64,000 nucleotides of DNA from Bacteroidota bacterium (GTDB taxonomy: Bacteria; Bacteroidota; Bacteroidia; Cytophagales; Cyclobacteriaceae), in contig JAFDYY010000009.1 of assembly GCA_018267195.1 (NCBI GenBank), positions 1 to 64,000 on the forward strand, given 5' to 3'. This document shows positions 8,174-15,481 of the stretch, in pieces. The notes under the pieces were generated by a model. The model did not search any database, was not told the origin of the DNA, and was given only the letters and a program-made list of their open reading frames with translations. The position numbers and the translations under genes are program-made. Each line of letters opens with the position of its first letter. Position 1 is the stretch's first letter.

Positions 8174-9250
8174 ATGAACAACAACCTTTTTGTAGTACTG
8201 ATGACCGGGGGGGCAGGTACGCGTTTTTGGCCGTATAGCCGAAATGCCTACCCTAAACAATATCTCGATGTATTAGGTACGGGAAAATCGCTTCTGCAAT
8301 CTACCTACGACCGATTCAGTACTCTTTGTCCGGCCGAAAATATTTTTGCGGTCGCAAATCAGGATCATAAAGATTTAACCCGGGAACAATTACCCTCGCT
8401 TAATTCTCATCAATTATTAACAGAACCCATGCGCAGGAACACAGCTCCCTGTATTGCCTACGCCTGCTACCGTATTGCTAAAATAAACCCGCAAGCCATT
8501 GTTGTGATCAGCCCGGCCGATCATTTAATTTTAAATGAAAATGATTTTAGGCAAACCGTATTAAAGGCAGCTGATTTTGCCCGCGAGCAAGATAAACTTA
8601 TCACACTGGGCATTAAACCCACCCGCCCCGAAACCGGGTATGGATACATTCAATTCATCGAGAGTAAAAATCAACTGAAAAAAGTAAAGACGTTTACTGA
8701 AAAACCGGAATTGTCGCTGGCTAAAAAATTTATTGATAGCGGTGATTTTGTGTGGAACTCAGGTTTGTTTATCTGGGGTGTACAAGCATTTTTAAAAGCC
8801 TTTCATAAGTACCTCCCCGAAATGGAAGAAGTATTTGATGACATCCGGGAGAAAATAGGCACCCCCCAAGAACGAGAAGCCATCCAAACGGCCTATGCAC
8901 AAGTAAAAAGCATCTCCATTGATTATGGCATTATGGAAAAAGCCGATAACGTCTATGTGCTGCCCAGCGAATTTGCCTGGAATGATTTGGGCTCCTGGGC
9001 TTCGCTTCACGATATCTCTGCCAAAGACCAAAATAATAATTCGGTAGCTGCCGATGCCCTGATCTATGATACCCGCAACTCCATCATTAAAGGGCCGAAA
9101 GATAAACTCATCGTTGTGCAGGGCCTAAACGGTTATTTGGTAGGCGCTTTTGATAACGTGGTCATCGTCTGCGAAAAAGACAAAGAAGATTTATTTCGCA
9201 GGTTTGTAAACGACCTGAAGGCCAAACCAAACGGAGCCGAGTACCAGTAA
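8174..9250 (+). CDS. manC: Mannose-1-phosphate guanylyltransferase
   Basis: Makes GDP-mannose from mannose-1-phosphate and GTP, feeding surface polysaccharide or glycan synthesis. The nucleotidyltransferase signature is at residues 12-29 (GGAGTRFWP, then PKQ). Other family motifs are EPMRRNTAPCIA (84-95), SPADH (113-117), FTEKP (174-178) and WNSGLFIW (194-201). At 358 aa it has only the transferase domain and lacks the phosphomannose isomerase domain of the bifunctional forms (about 480 aa). It is 11 nt upstream of a flippase gene, which suggests one transcript for sugar activation and export. Confidence 0.92.
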   Translation: MNNNLFVVLMTGGAGTRFWPYSRNAYPKQYLDVLGTGKSLLQSTYDRFSTLCPAENIFAVANQDHKDLTREQLPSLNSHQLLTEPMRRNTAPCIAYACYRIAKINPQAIVVISPADHLILNENDFRQTVLKAADFAREQDKLITLGIKPTRPETGYGYIQFIESKNQLKKVKTFTEKPELSLAKKFIDSGDFVWNSGLFIWGVQAFLKAFHKYLPEMEEVFDDIREKIGTPQEREAIQTAYAQVKSISIDYGIMEKADNVYVLPSEFAWNDLGSWASLHDISAKDQNNNSVAADALIYDTRNSIIKGPKDKLIVVQGLNGYLVGAFDNVVIVCEKDKEDLFRRFVNDLKAKPNGAEYQ

Positions 9251-9261
9251 CTTCGGCAGCC

Positions 9262-10716
9262 ATGTCTAAAATAAAAAAACTCGCAGGCGAAACCGTACTC
9301 TACGGGCTCGGCAACATCTTGCCGCGTTTTTTAAATTTCTTACTGGTCCCCATTCATACCTCTTTTTTTCATGCGGAAGAGTACGGTGTATTTACTAAGC
9401 TTATGGCCTTGGTGGGGTTATTAAATGTATTGTACAGCTTTGGCATGGAGACGGCTTTTTTTCGTTTCTCAACAAAAAAAGAAGCAGACCCAACCCGGAT
9501 TTTTAATGTAGCCCAAACGGCCGTATTTAGTATCAGTACAGGATTTACAGTTGTTCTCATTTTTTTCTCTTCTTCTTTTGCCCGTCTGCTCAATGTAGAG
9601 GGGCACGAAAATTATATTATCTGGCTGGCTCTGATCATGTTTACCGATAACGTGGTCAGCATTCCTTTTGCCAGACTGAGATTAGAAAAAAAACCGTTGC
9701 ATTTTGCCTTATTCCGCACCTCAAATGTGCTGATTCAGATTGGGCTGACTCTTTATTTTTTGTACATCGCTTTCGATCCGGCCATCGGTATTGCATACCT
9801 GTTTTTGGCCAATCTCATTGCTAACCTGTTTTATCTTTTGTTCTTTGCAAAAACATTTTTAACCTGGAGACCAGCCTATAACCAGTCTTTGTTTTCGTCC
9901 ATGTTAAATTATGCTTATCCCATCATGCTTACCGGACTGGCCGGTATGATGAATGAATTTTTCTCGCGCATTGCGCTGGATAAATGGCTTCCGGAAAATT
10001 TTTATCCCGGTAAAACGTCTGCATTTGCCGTGGGGGTGTTTGGCGTGTGCTACAAGTTATCCGTATTTATGAACCTTACCGTGCAGGCCTTTCGTATGGC
10101 AGCCGAACCTTTCTTTTTTTCGAATGCGGAAGAACCCAATTCGCCCGCCTTATTTGCCCGTGTAAATCATTATTTCGTTATCGTATGTTGCTTTATTTTG
10201 CTGGCAGTAAGCCTCCATTTAGACTGGCTTAAAATTTTCTTTTTAAGAAAAGAAGAATATTGGGTAGGCCTTTCCGTAGTGCCTCCGCTATTGCTTGGTT
10301 ATCTTTTTCTGGGGGTATATTATAATTTTTCGGTTTGGTTTAAACTGACCGACCGTACTTATTTCGGCACCTTCATTACAGTGGGTGGAGCTTTGTTAAC
10401 CCTTGTGTTGAATTATCTGTTAATTCCGCTGGCCGGGTACGATGGCAGCAGCTGGGCTACCGTTCTGGTTTACGGGGCTATGATGCTTACCTGTTATGGG
10501 TTCGGGCAACGGTATTTTCCCATACCTTATACCGTTTGGGTTGATGCCGGCTATGTGGCCGGCACCTATCTTTTAGTTATGGCTCTCCATGCTGTCTCTT
10601 TTTCTTCGCAGATTATGGCTACGGCCATTCACTTCTTGGTTATTGTGTTGTTTTTACTTTTTGTTTATGTGGCCGAACGGAAAGAAATCTTTCAACAAAT
10701 AAAAAAACAGGAATAA
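9262..10716 (+). CDS. Polysaccharide flippase (Wzx/MATE-like)
   Basis: Multipass inner-membrane protein of 484 aa, with about 12-14 hydrophobic segments spread evenly through the chain, in the polysaccharide biosynthesis/export superfamily. The N-terminus (KKLAGETVLYGLGNILPRF) is typical of the family. Expected role: moving lipid-linked oligosaccharide across the inner membrane. It follows manC by 11 nt. The 120 nt after it contain no good terminator that I could see. Its exact substrate cannot be read from the sequence; lipid II or teichoic-acid-like transporters of the same superfamily are alternatives. Confidence 0.85.
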   Translation: MSKIKKLAGETVLYGLGNILPRFLNFLLVPIHTSFFHAEEYGVFTKLMALVGLLNVLYSFGMETAFFRFSTKKEADPTRIFNVAQTAVFSISTGFTVVLIFFSSSFARLLNVEGHENYIIWLALIMFTDNVVSIPFARLRLEKKPLHFALFRTSNVLIQIGLTLYFLYIAFDPAIGIAYLFLANLIANLFYLLFFAKTFLTWRPAYNQSLFSSMLNYAYPIMLTGLAGMMNEFFSRIALDKWLPENFYPGKTSAFAVGVFGVCYKLSVFMNLTVQAFRMAAEPFFFSNAEEPNSPALFARVNHYFVIVCCFILLAVSLHLDWLKIFFLRKEEYWVGLSVVPPLLLGYLFLGVYYNFSVWFKLTDRTYFGTFITVGGALLTLVLNYLLIPLAGYDGSSWATVLVYGAMMLTCYGFGQRYFPIPYTVWVDAGYVAGTYLLVMALHAVSFSSQIMATAIHFLVIVLFLLFVYVAERKEIFQQIKKQE

Positions 10717-10836
10717 AACAAGGCCTTCTCTTTTCTTGGCCATCCGGCTACAACACGTATTCTTCCTTTACCCTGCTCAACGTGCAAATCTTTTTCTATT
10801 TCTTGCTAAGATTGCACTCAATTTATTTCTATAACA

Positions 10837-11835
10837 ATGTCCTCCTCTTCTTTTCCAAATTTGGCCATTAATGGTATGGGCCGCATAGGCCGTACCTTGT
10901 TCCGCTTGCTGTTGCAGCAAAATAAGTTAACGCACTTGGTGGCCGTTAACGATATTATGCCTAAAGAGAACTTGATTTATTTGTTGCAGTACGATTCTAT
11001 CCGGGGATTGCTGAATGCCGAGATTGTTTCAACCGAAAAGGGATTGGCCGTAAATGGCCATGAAATTTTTTTTAGCAGCGAACCAAAAATTGAAAACATC
11101 AACTGGAAAGACCGAGGCATTCATACCATTATTGAGGCCACCGGATTATTTACGCTATTACAAGATGCTACAAAACATTTTGTAAATAACCCAACGCGGG
11201 TTTTGCTAACTACCTTCAGCCAGGATATTCCGGTAACGGTGTGGGGCGTTAATCATTTGTCGGGAAAAACTTTACCGATTATCTCTCCGGGAGATTGTAC
11301 GATTAATTGTGTGGCCCCGGTCCTAAAAACCATTCAAACCCATTATCCCATTCAATCGTTGCACATCAATGTGATTCAAGGATACACTACACGCCAGGAA
11401 TTGATTGATGGTGCCTATAAAGGGTTGCGCAGAGGGCGCGCAGCGGCTCACTCCATTATTCCTTTTGAGGTGAACATCACTCCTGTTCTAGAAAAAATTT
11501 TTCCTTCGTTAAGTAATAAAATTAACTCTCTCTCAACACGAGTACCGGTGGCCTGCGGGGCGTTGGCCGAGTTGTCTGTCGCTTTAGATGCGCCTACATC
11601 CGTTAACCAAATCCATTCTATTTTTGAGCAGGCCTCAAAAAATGAACTGAAAAATATAACCACCATTACATACGACCCGATTGTATCGTCTGATATTTTG
11701 AACAACCGGCACTCAGGCGTAATAGATGGATTGCTTACGAGCGTTACCAATGGCCGGTATGTTCGCTTGCTGGCCTGGTTTGACAACGAATGGGGCTACT
11801 GCCACCGGCTTTTCGATTGGTTACAAAATATTTGA
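10837..11835 (+). CDS. gap: Divergent glyceraldehyde-3-phosphate dehydrogenase paralogue
   Basis: The fold is clearly GAPDH: NAD-binding NGMGRIGRTLFR at 12-23, the segment DPIVSSDILNNRHSG at 280-294 and FDNEWGY at 315-321, total 332 aa. The active site departs from the family. The catalytic loop reads SPGDCTINC (150-158) instead of S-N-A-S-C-T-T-N-C, keeping Cys154. The position of the catalytic His, normally in HAYT, is Gln181 (IQGYT). The phosphate-loop motif before RVP is also changed. It may be catalytically altered, or use another aldehyde, or be regulatory. It starts at ATG 10837, 120 nt after the flippase and 37 nt before an arginyl-transferase-like gene on the same strand. It is unlikely to be the main glycolytic enzyme (inference). 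Confidence 0.85.
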   Translation: MSSSSFPNLAINGMGRIGRTLFRLLLQQNKLTHLVAVNDIMPKENLIYLLQYDSIRGLLNAEIVSTEKGLAVNGHEIFFSSEPKIENINWKDRGIHTIIEATGLFTLLQDATKHFVNNPTRVLLTTFSQDIPVTVWGVNHLSGKTLPIISPGDCTINCVAPVLKTIQTHYPIQSLHINVIQGYTTRQELIDGAYKGLRRGRAAAHSIIPFEVNITPVLEKIFPSLSNKINSLSTRVPVACGALAELSVALDAPTSVNQIHSIFEQASKNELKNITTITYDPIVSSDILNNRHSGVIDGLLTSVTNGRYVRLLAWFDNEWGYCHRLFDWLQNI

Positions 11836-11872
11836 GCACCCGCACTTAGCAATAGATCATGAAAGAATAACC

Positions 11873-12577
11873 ATGGAACCTTACTTCGATCAAATTGCCC
11901 CTTTTATACTCAGTAAAGAAACGCTCGATTCCCTGCTGGAATTAGGTTGGTACCGTATGCACCAAAGTATGTTTACCTGCTCGCACGTGCACATGGGAGA
12001 TTTGTACCGGGTACATTGGTTACGATATGATTTGAATGAAATTCAACTCAGGAGTTCGCATAAAAAAATCAGAAAAAGAGCAAAAAAATTTCATCATACA
12101 ATTGAAGATCTAAAAGTGATTTCTCATCGTCATGCACTCCTCCATGCTTCTTACCGGTCGTCTATTGATTTTGATGCCTCCCTTAGTATTCAAGATTGTC
12201 TTTTTGGCGAAGCTGAAGACTTTATCAATATTTTCGATACAAAATGTATTTCTGTTTATGACCAAGACAAGCTGATTGCTGCCGGCTACTTTGATGTGGG
12301 TAAAAATTCGGCCGCTTCTATCTTGCATTTTTATGATCCGCACTACAGCCGGTTTAGCTTAGGCAAATATCTTATCCTGAGTACGCTCGATTTTCTGTAT
12401 GAAAATAAAATTTTGTATTACTACCCGGGGTATGTGGTAGAGGGTTTGCCGAAAATGAATTACAAACTTTTTTTGGGGGAAGAGCAAGCTCACTATTTTC
12501 ATCCGGCCTCGGCCACTTGGAAACGCTTCGATAAATCTATTTTAACTACTTCTGAAGGGAATAGCGCGCACGGCTAA
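11873..12577 (+). CDS. Arginyl/leucyl-tRNA-protein transferase (ATE/Bpt)-like protein
   Basis: The C-terminal half matches the ATE/Bpt fold: FSLGKYLILSTLDFLYENK, YYYPGYVVEGLPKMNYK and a lysine-rich segment RSSHKKIRKRAKKF. Family members transfer an amino acid from tRNA to protein N-termini (N-degron pathway). At 234 aa it is a little shorter than usual, and the N-terminal cluster of cysteines seen in Bpt is absent; only a single Cys occurs at the matching place (SMFTCSHVHMG). The reading frame is open upstream into the GAPDH gene, but ATG 11873 gives a plausible N-terminus 37 nt after that gene's stop. The family assignment is good; the activity is uncertain. Confidence 0.75.
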   Translation: MEPYFDQIAPFILSKETLDSLLELGWYRMHQSMFTCSHVHMGDLYRVHWLRYDLNEIQLRSSHKKIRKRAKKFHHTIEDLKVISHRHALLHASYRSSIDFDASLSIQDCLFGEAEDFINIFDTKCISVYDQDKLIAAGYFDVGKNSAASILHFYDPHYSRFSLGKYLILSTLDFLYENKILYYYPGYVVEGLPKMNYKLFLGEEQAHYFHPASATWKRFDKSILTTSEGNSAHG

Positions 12578-12606
12578 AGAATTGAACAGTCGAATATTTT
12601 TATGCA

Positions 12607-13674
12607 CTATTTTCCTTCGGCCATTTTCTCGGCTGTTTCCGCGATCTTCAGTTGTTCAATAAAATCATCCACTTCGCCATTCATAATGGCCGGTAAATTG
12701 TATTGCGTATAGCTTATACGATGATCTGTTACACGGCTTTGCGGGTAGTTGTACGTCCTTATTTTTTCAGAGCGGTCGCCACTGCGCACCTGGCTTCTCC
12801 GTGAGGCACCAATTTCGGCTTGTTGTTTTTCTACCTCCATTTCGTACAGCTTCGTTCGAAGCATTTGAAGCGCTCGTTCACGATTGCCATGTTGCGATCG
12901 TTCTACCTGGCAGGTAATTACAATGCCCGTGGGCTTATGGGTAAGCTGCACTTTTGTTTCTACTTTATTTACGTTTTGGCCTCCGGCCCCACTGGAGCGG
13001 GCCGTTTGAAACTCCAAGTCTGCCGGGTTCAATTCAACATCCACCTCTTCAGCTTCCGGAAGCACCACCACCGAGGCGGCCGATGTATGAACGCGGCCTT
13101 GTTGCTCTGTTTCGGGTACGCGCTGTACCCGGTGTACGCCCGATTCATATTTCAGTAATCCATACGCTCCTTCGCCTTCTACGCTGGTAATTACTTCCTT
13201 GTAGCCACCAGCCGTGCCTTCGGTTACATCTACGACTAAAAATTTATATCCTTTGCGTTCGCAAAAGCGCTGGTACATGCGCCATAGATCTCCGGCAAAA
13301 ATGGCGGCTTCATCTCCGCCTGTACCGGCCCGAATTTCAAGTACAGCATTTTTTTCATCGTTCGGGTCTTTGGGCATCAGCAATTCTTTTATTTCACTTT
13401 CTAATGAATCGCGTTTAGGCTCTAATTCATCTATCTCCATTTTAGCCAGCTCGCGCATTTCTTCATCTTTTTCTTTTTGAAGAACTTCCTTAGCGTGTTT
13501 AATGCCCTCTAATGCCATCCAATACTGATCAGCCTTTTTCACTACTCTTTCCAGGCTTTTGTATTCTTTGCTTAGTTGCTGAAATTTTTTTTGATCTTTT
13601 ACCGTTTCGGGTTGCATCAACAATTGTCCCACTTCTTCAAAACGGTTTTTAATATCGGTTAGCTTTTCAATCAT
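12607..13674 (-). CDS. prfA: Peptide chain release factor 1
   Basis: Terminates translation at UAA and UAG. The GGQ motif that triggers peptidyl-tRNA hydrolysis is at 231-233 within [15 protein letters not shown]. The recognition tripeptide is PET (187-189), the P-x-T form of RF1 rather than SPF of RF2. The length of 355 aa is standard. ATG start at 13674. It converges with the ATE-like gene, 29 nt between stops, with no hairpin in the gap. Confidence 0.96.
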   Translation of the reverse strand: MIEKLTDIKNRFEEVGQLLMQPETVKDQKKFQQLSKEYKSLERVVKKADQYWMALEGIKHAKEVLQKEKDEEMRELAKMEIDELEPKRDSLESEIKELLMPKDPNDEKNAVLEIRAGTGGDEAAIFAGDLWRMYQRFCERKGYKFLVVDVTEGTAGGYKEVITSVEGEGAYGLLKYESGVHRVQRVPETEQQGRVHTSAASVVVLPEAEEVDVELNPADLEFQTARSSGAGGQNVNKVETKVQLTHKPTGIVITCQVERSQHGNRERALQMLRTKLYEMEVEKQQAEIGASRRSQVRSGDRSEKIRTYNYPQSRVTDHRISYTQYNLPAIMNGEVDDFIEQLKIAETAEKMAEGK

Positions 13675-13761
13675 AACATAAAAACGGGGCGCAAGTTAAC
13701 AAAATCAGTTAATCGGGATAAGTGTACATTTCTGTAAAGGGCGGTGTTCGGTTTTAATACA

Positions 13762-14160
13762 ATGCGAACTACTGATAGCCTTAATTTATTCAGAAATACC
13801 GTTTCTAAAAAGAGAACGGTTTTTGAGTTACCTCCGCTAAAAAAGAAAATGATGATAAAAGGCTGTGCTTTCGTTTTGGTCGGGTTAATGCTGCTCATGG
13901 CAGTGCCTGTATGTATGGGGCTGGCAGGGGGCTTGTTGGGTATGGTGGCGGGTATTATTGGTGGCATTTTTGGCATGCTGGCCGGTCTGTTAGGTGCCTT
14001 GTTCGGAATTATTGGTGCTCTCCTCAAAGGATTCTTTCACCTTATTTTCGGGTGGAGTTGGGCTGACGCGTTTTCTGGTTCTTCCGACAACCATTTTTGG
14101 GTTGTACTGATTATTGTAGTAGTCGTAGCCTTCGCTTTTAAAAATAAAAACAAATCATAA
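13762..14160 (+). CDS. Glycine-zipper membrane protein, unknown family
   Basis: Not recognised. The 132 residues are a charged N-terminus (1-32, with KKR and KKK clusters), a hydrophobic helix at about 33-51, a long Gly-rich hydrophobic stretch at about 52-86 in which glycine recurs every three to four residues (GLAGGLLGMVAGIIGGIFG), a short Trp-containing loop, a last membrane helix at 111-126 and a Lys/Asn tail. ATG 13762 is preferred over a start 18 nt upstream because it gives the usual type of polar N-terminus. The stop overlaps the convergent neighbour by 6 nt. TACATTTC at 13725-13732 is a weak promoter-like element. Confidence 0.7.
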   Translation: MRTTDSLNLFRNTVSKKRTVFELPPLKKKMMIKGCAFVLVGLMLLMAVPVCMGLAGGLLGMVAGIIGGIFGMLAGLLGALFGIIGALLKGFFHLIFGWSWADAFSGSSDNHFWVVLIIVVVVAFAFKNKNKS

Positions 14161-15147
14161 TCTCAGCTCAGCCCGCATCATCATGATATAGTTGCGCAGC
14201 GCCTCCGGCCAGGTTTCATCGGCATCCCACCGGGTGCCTAAAAAAATATTGTGATACTCCGTGTTTTTTAGATAAAACTTATAGATCGTTTTTTTGGAAG
14301 GGATGGTTTTTACTTTTTGTGCCCCTTCTAAAAAATAGGTTGTAAGCAGTGAGCCGGCCGTTTGCGAAACATCGTACCCCAGCATATCTCTGGCCACATC
14401 GCCCCGGGTGTGTACAAACCGAAGCACCAACCGGTACCCTTTTTCTTCCAATTCATTGTCTTTCAGTTGCGGATCCACCAAATCATATTTAAACGGAAAT
14501 TTGTCTTTTAAAAGTTCAATCAGCAGGTTGTCGTCTGCTTCGTTGCCCATCCGTGGAACGGCCGTTTTTACCATCCGCACATCGGCCGTAAAGCGTTCAT
14601 CTCGTTCGCGAAAAAAATGAGGCAGAATATTTTTCTCTGGCACATCATTAATTAAAAAGCTTTCTTTTTTTTGGGTGCTGATACAAAATCGGTAAACCGC
14701 CTGAAGCAAGGATGGGAAAAAAGGATCATCCAGTTTCCAGGCTGTATGTTGTTTATCGGCCAGATCGGGAGTGCCGTTATATTCTGTAATCGTGATTTGA
14801 TACCCTTTGCCGGGTTTCTGCAGTAAGATCAAAAAACGGATATTACGCGAAGAAAAATAATTAGCAAATGCATGTAAAGGATCTATGCCGCTGAGCACAT
14901 AGTCTATATCCAGATACAAAACGGCATCGATACCCGCTTGTTGAAAATATTTTTGGGCTCCCAGAAGTTCGTCCGGTGTAAAACTCGCATCATATAAAAC
15001 CACCGAACGCCCCGCACACAACTTGGCCGGAAGCGAACTGCCAAAATTTAAACGGGAAAGAAGTTTATCTGATTCGGGTAATGCCTGACTATACCCTGCG
15101 TAAGCCGAAAAAATAAAAAGACAGAAGAAAAAAATACGAAAACTCAT
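14155..15147 (-). CDS. Secreted protein of unknown function, 330 aa
   Basis: A signal peptide is evident (residues 1-20, FRIFFFCLFIFSAYAGYSQ). The remainder is a soluble alpha/beta-looking sequence with no motif I recognise; near the N-terminus LCAGRSVVLYDASFTPDEL is followed by alternating hydrophobic strands. No membrane anchor and no T9SS sorting domain is seen at the C-terminus (RNYIMMMRAELRL). It is probably periplasmic. It stands alone: convergent with the glycine-zipper gene (6 nt overlap) and divergent from uvrA across a 334-nt gap. Confidence 0.75.
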   Translation of the reverse strand: MSFRIFFFCLFIFSAYAGYSQALPESDKLLSRLNFGSSLPAKLCAGRSVVLYDASFTPDELLGAQKYFQQAGIDAVLYLDIDYVLSGIDPLHAFANYFSSRNIRFLILLQKPGKGYQITITEYNGTPDLADKQHTAWKLDDPFFPSLLQAVYRFCISTQKKESFLINDVPEKNILPHFFRERDERFTADVRMVKTAVPRMGNEADDNLLIELLKDKFPFKYDLVDPQLKDNELEEKGYRLVLRFVHTRGDVARDMLGYDVSQTAGSLLTTYFLEGAQKVKTIPSKKTIYKFYLKNTEYHNIFLGTRWDADETWPEALRNYIMMMRAELRL

Positions 15148-15481
15148 TAATTTATAAAACGGATTATCTCGTCAGGTTATTGCAAAGTCTCCGTTTACAA
15201 AAGTGCTAAAAAACTTTGTACCTTTAAAAATGGAAATAATCCTACCCTGCTTTCCGCAAATACAGGTGAGGCTATTTGATACGCTCTCCGAAAGAACTAT
15301 GATAATCGATAATCTGATTCAGAAACCAATCGGGTTTTAGGTTTTTTGTTTACACGAAGAAGGTTATATCTGGTTCTACAAATCAATTAGAAAAGCGCTC
15401 CCTCCGATATTCAATTATAAAATTTCCTCGTTATTTATTTGTGCTGAAACTTTCAGGAATACATTTTTGTACCTCTAACAC
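15148..15481. other. Gene-free 334-nt stretch between divergent genes
   Basis: No convincing gene. It contains a 36-codon ATG-to-TAG frame (15230-15340) with no supporting signal, a tandem 7-bp direct repeat GATAATC GATAATC (15301-15314), and two GTTTACA elements (15193-15199 and 15348-15354, the second extending to GTTTACACG as in the inverted repeat at 12-35). The uvrA promoter candidate is at its right end. Confidence 0.5.
15440..15470 (+). promoter_or_regulatory. Candidate promoter for uvrA
   Basis: TTG at 15440-15442, 18 nt, then TACATTTTTG at 15461-15470, which contains TACATTTT, one mismatch to TAnnTTTG. The uvrA ATG is at 15482, giving a very short leader. No LexA-type palindrome was noticed next to it. 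Confidence 0.45.

Noticed and set aside
10717..10836. Terminator or promoter between the flippase and the GAPDH paralogue
   Set aside because: GGCC repeats and TATTTCTA at 10824-10831 are too weak (two mismatches, near-zero leader) to call either.
13671..14027. A 118-codon minus-strand frame opposite the glycine-zipper gene
   Set aside because: Pro/Ile/Asn-rich sequence typical of the reverse of a Gly/Ala/Leu-rich gene; it touches prfA and has no supporting start signal.
15230..15340. A 36-codon ATG frame in the uvrA upstream gap
   Set aside because: Too short to distinguish from chance, with no good promoter spacing and no recognisable sequence.
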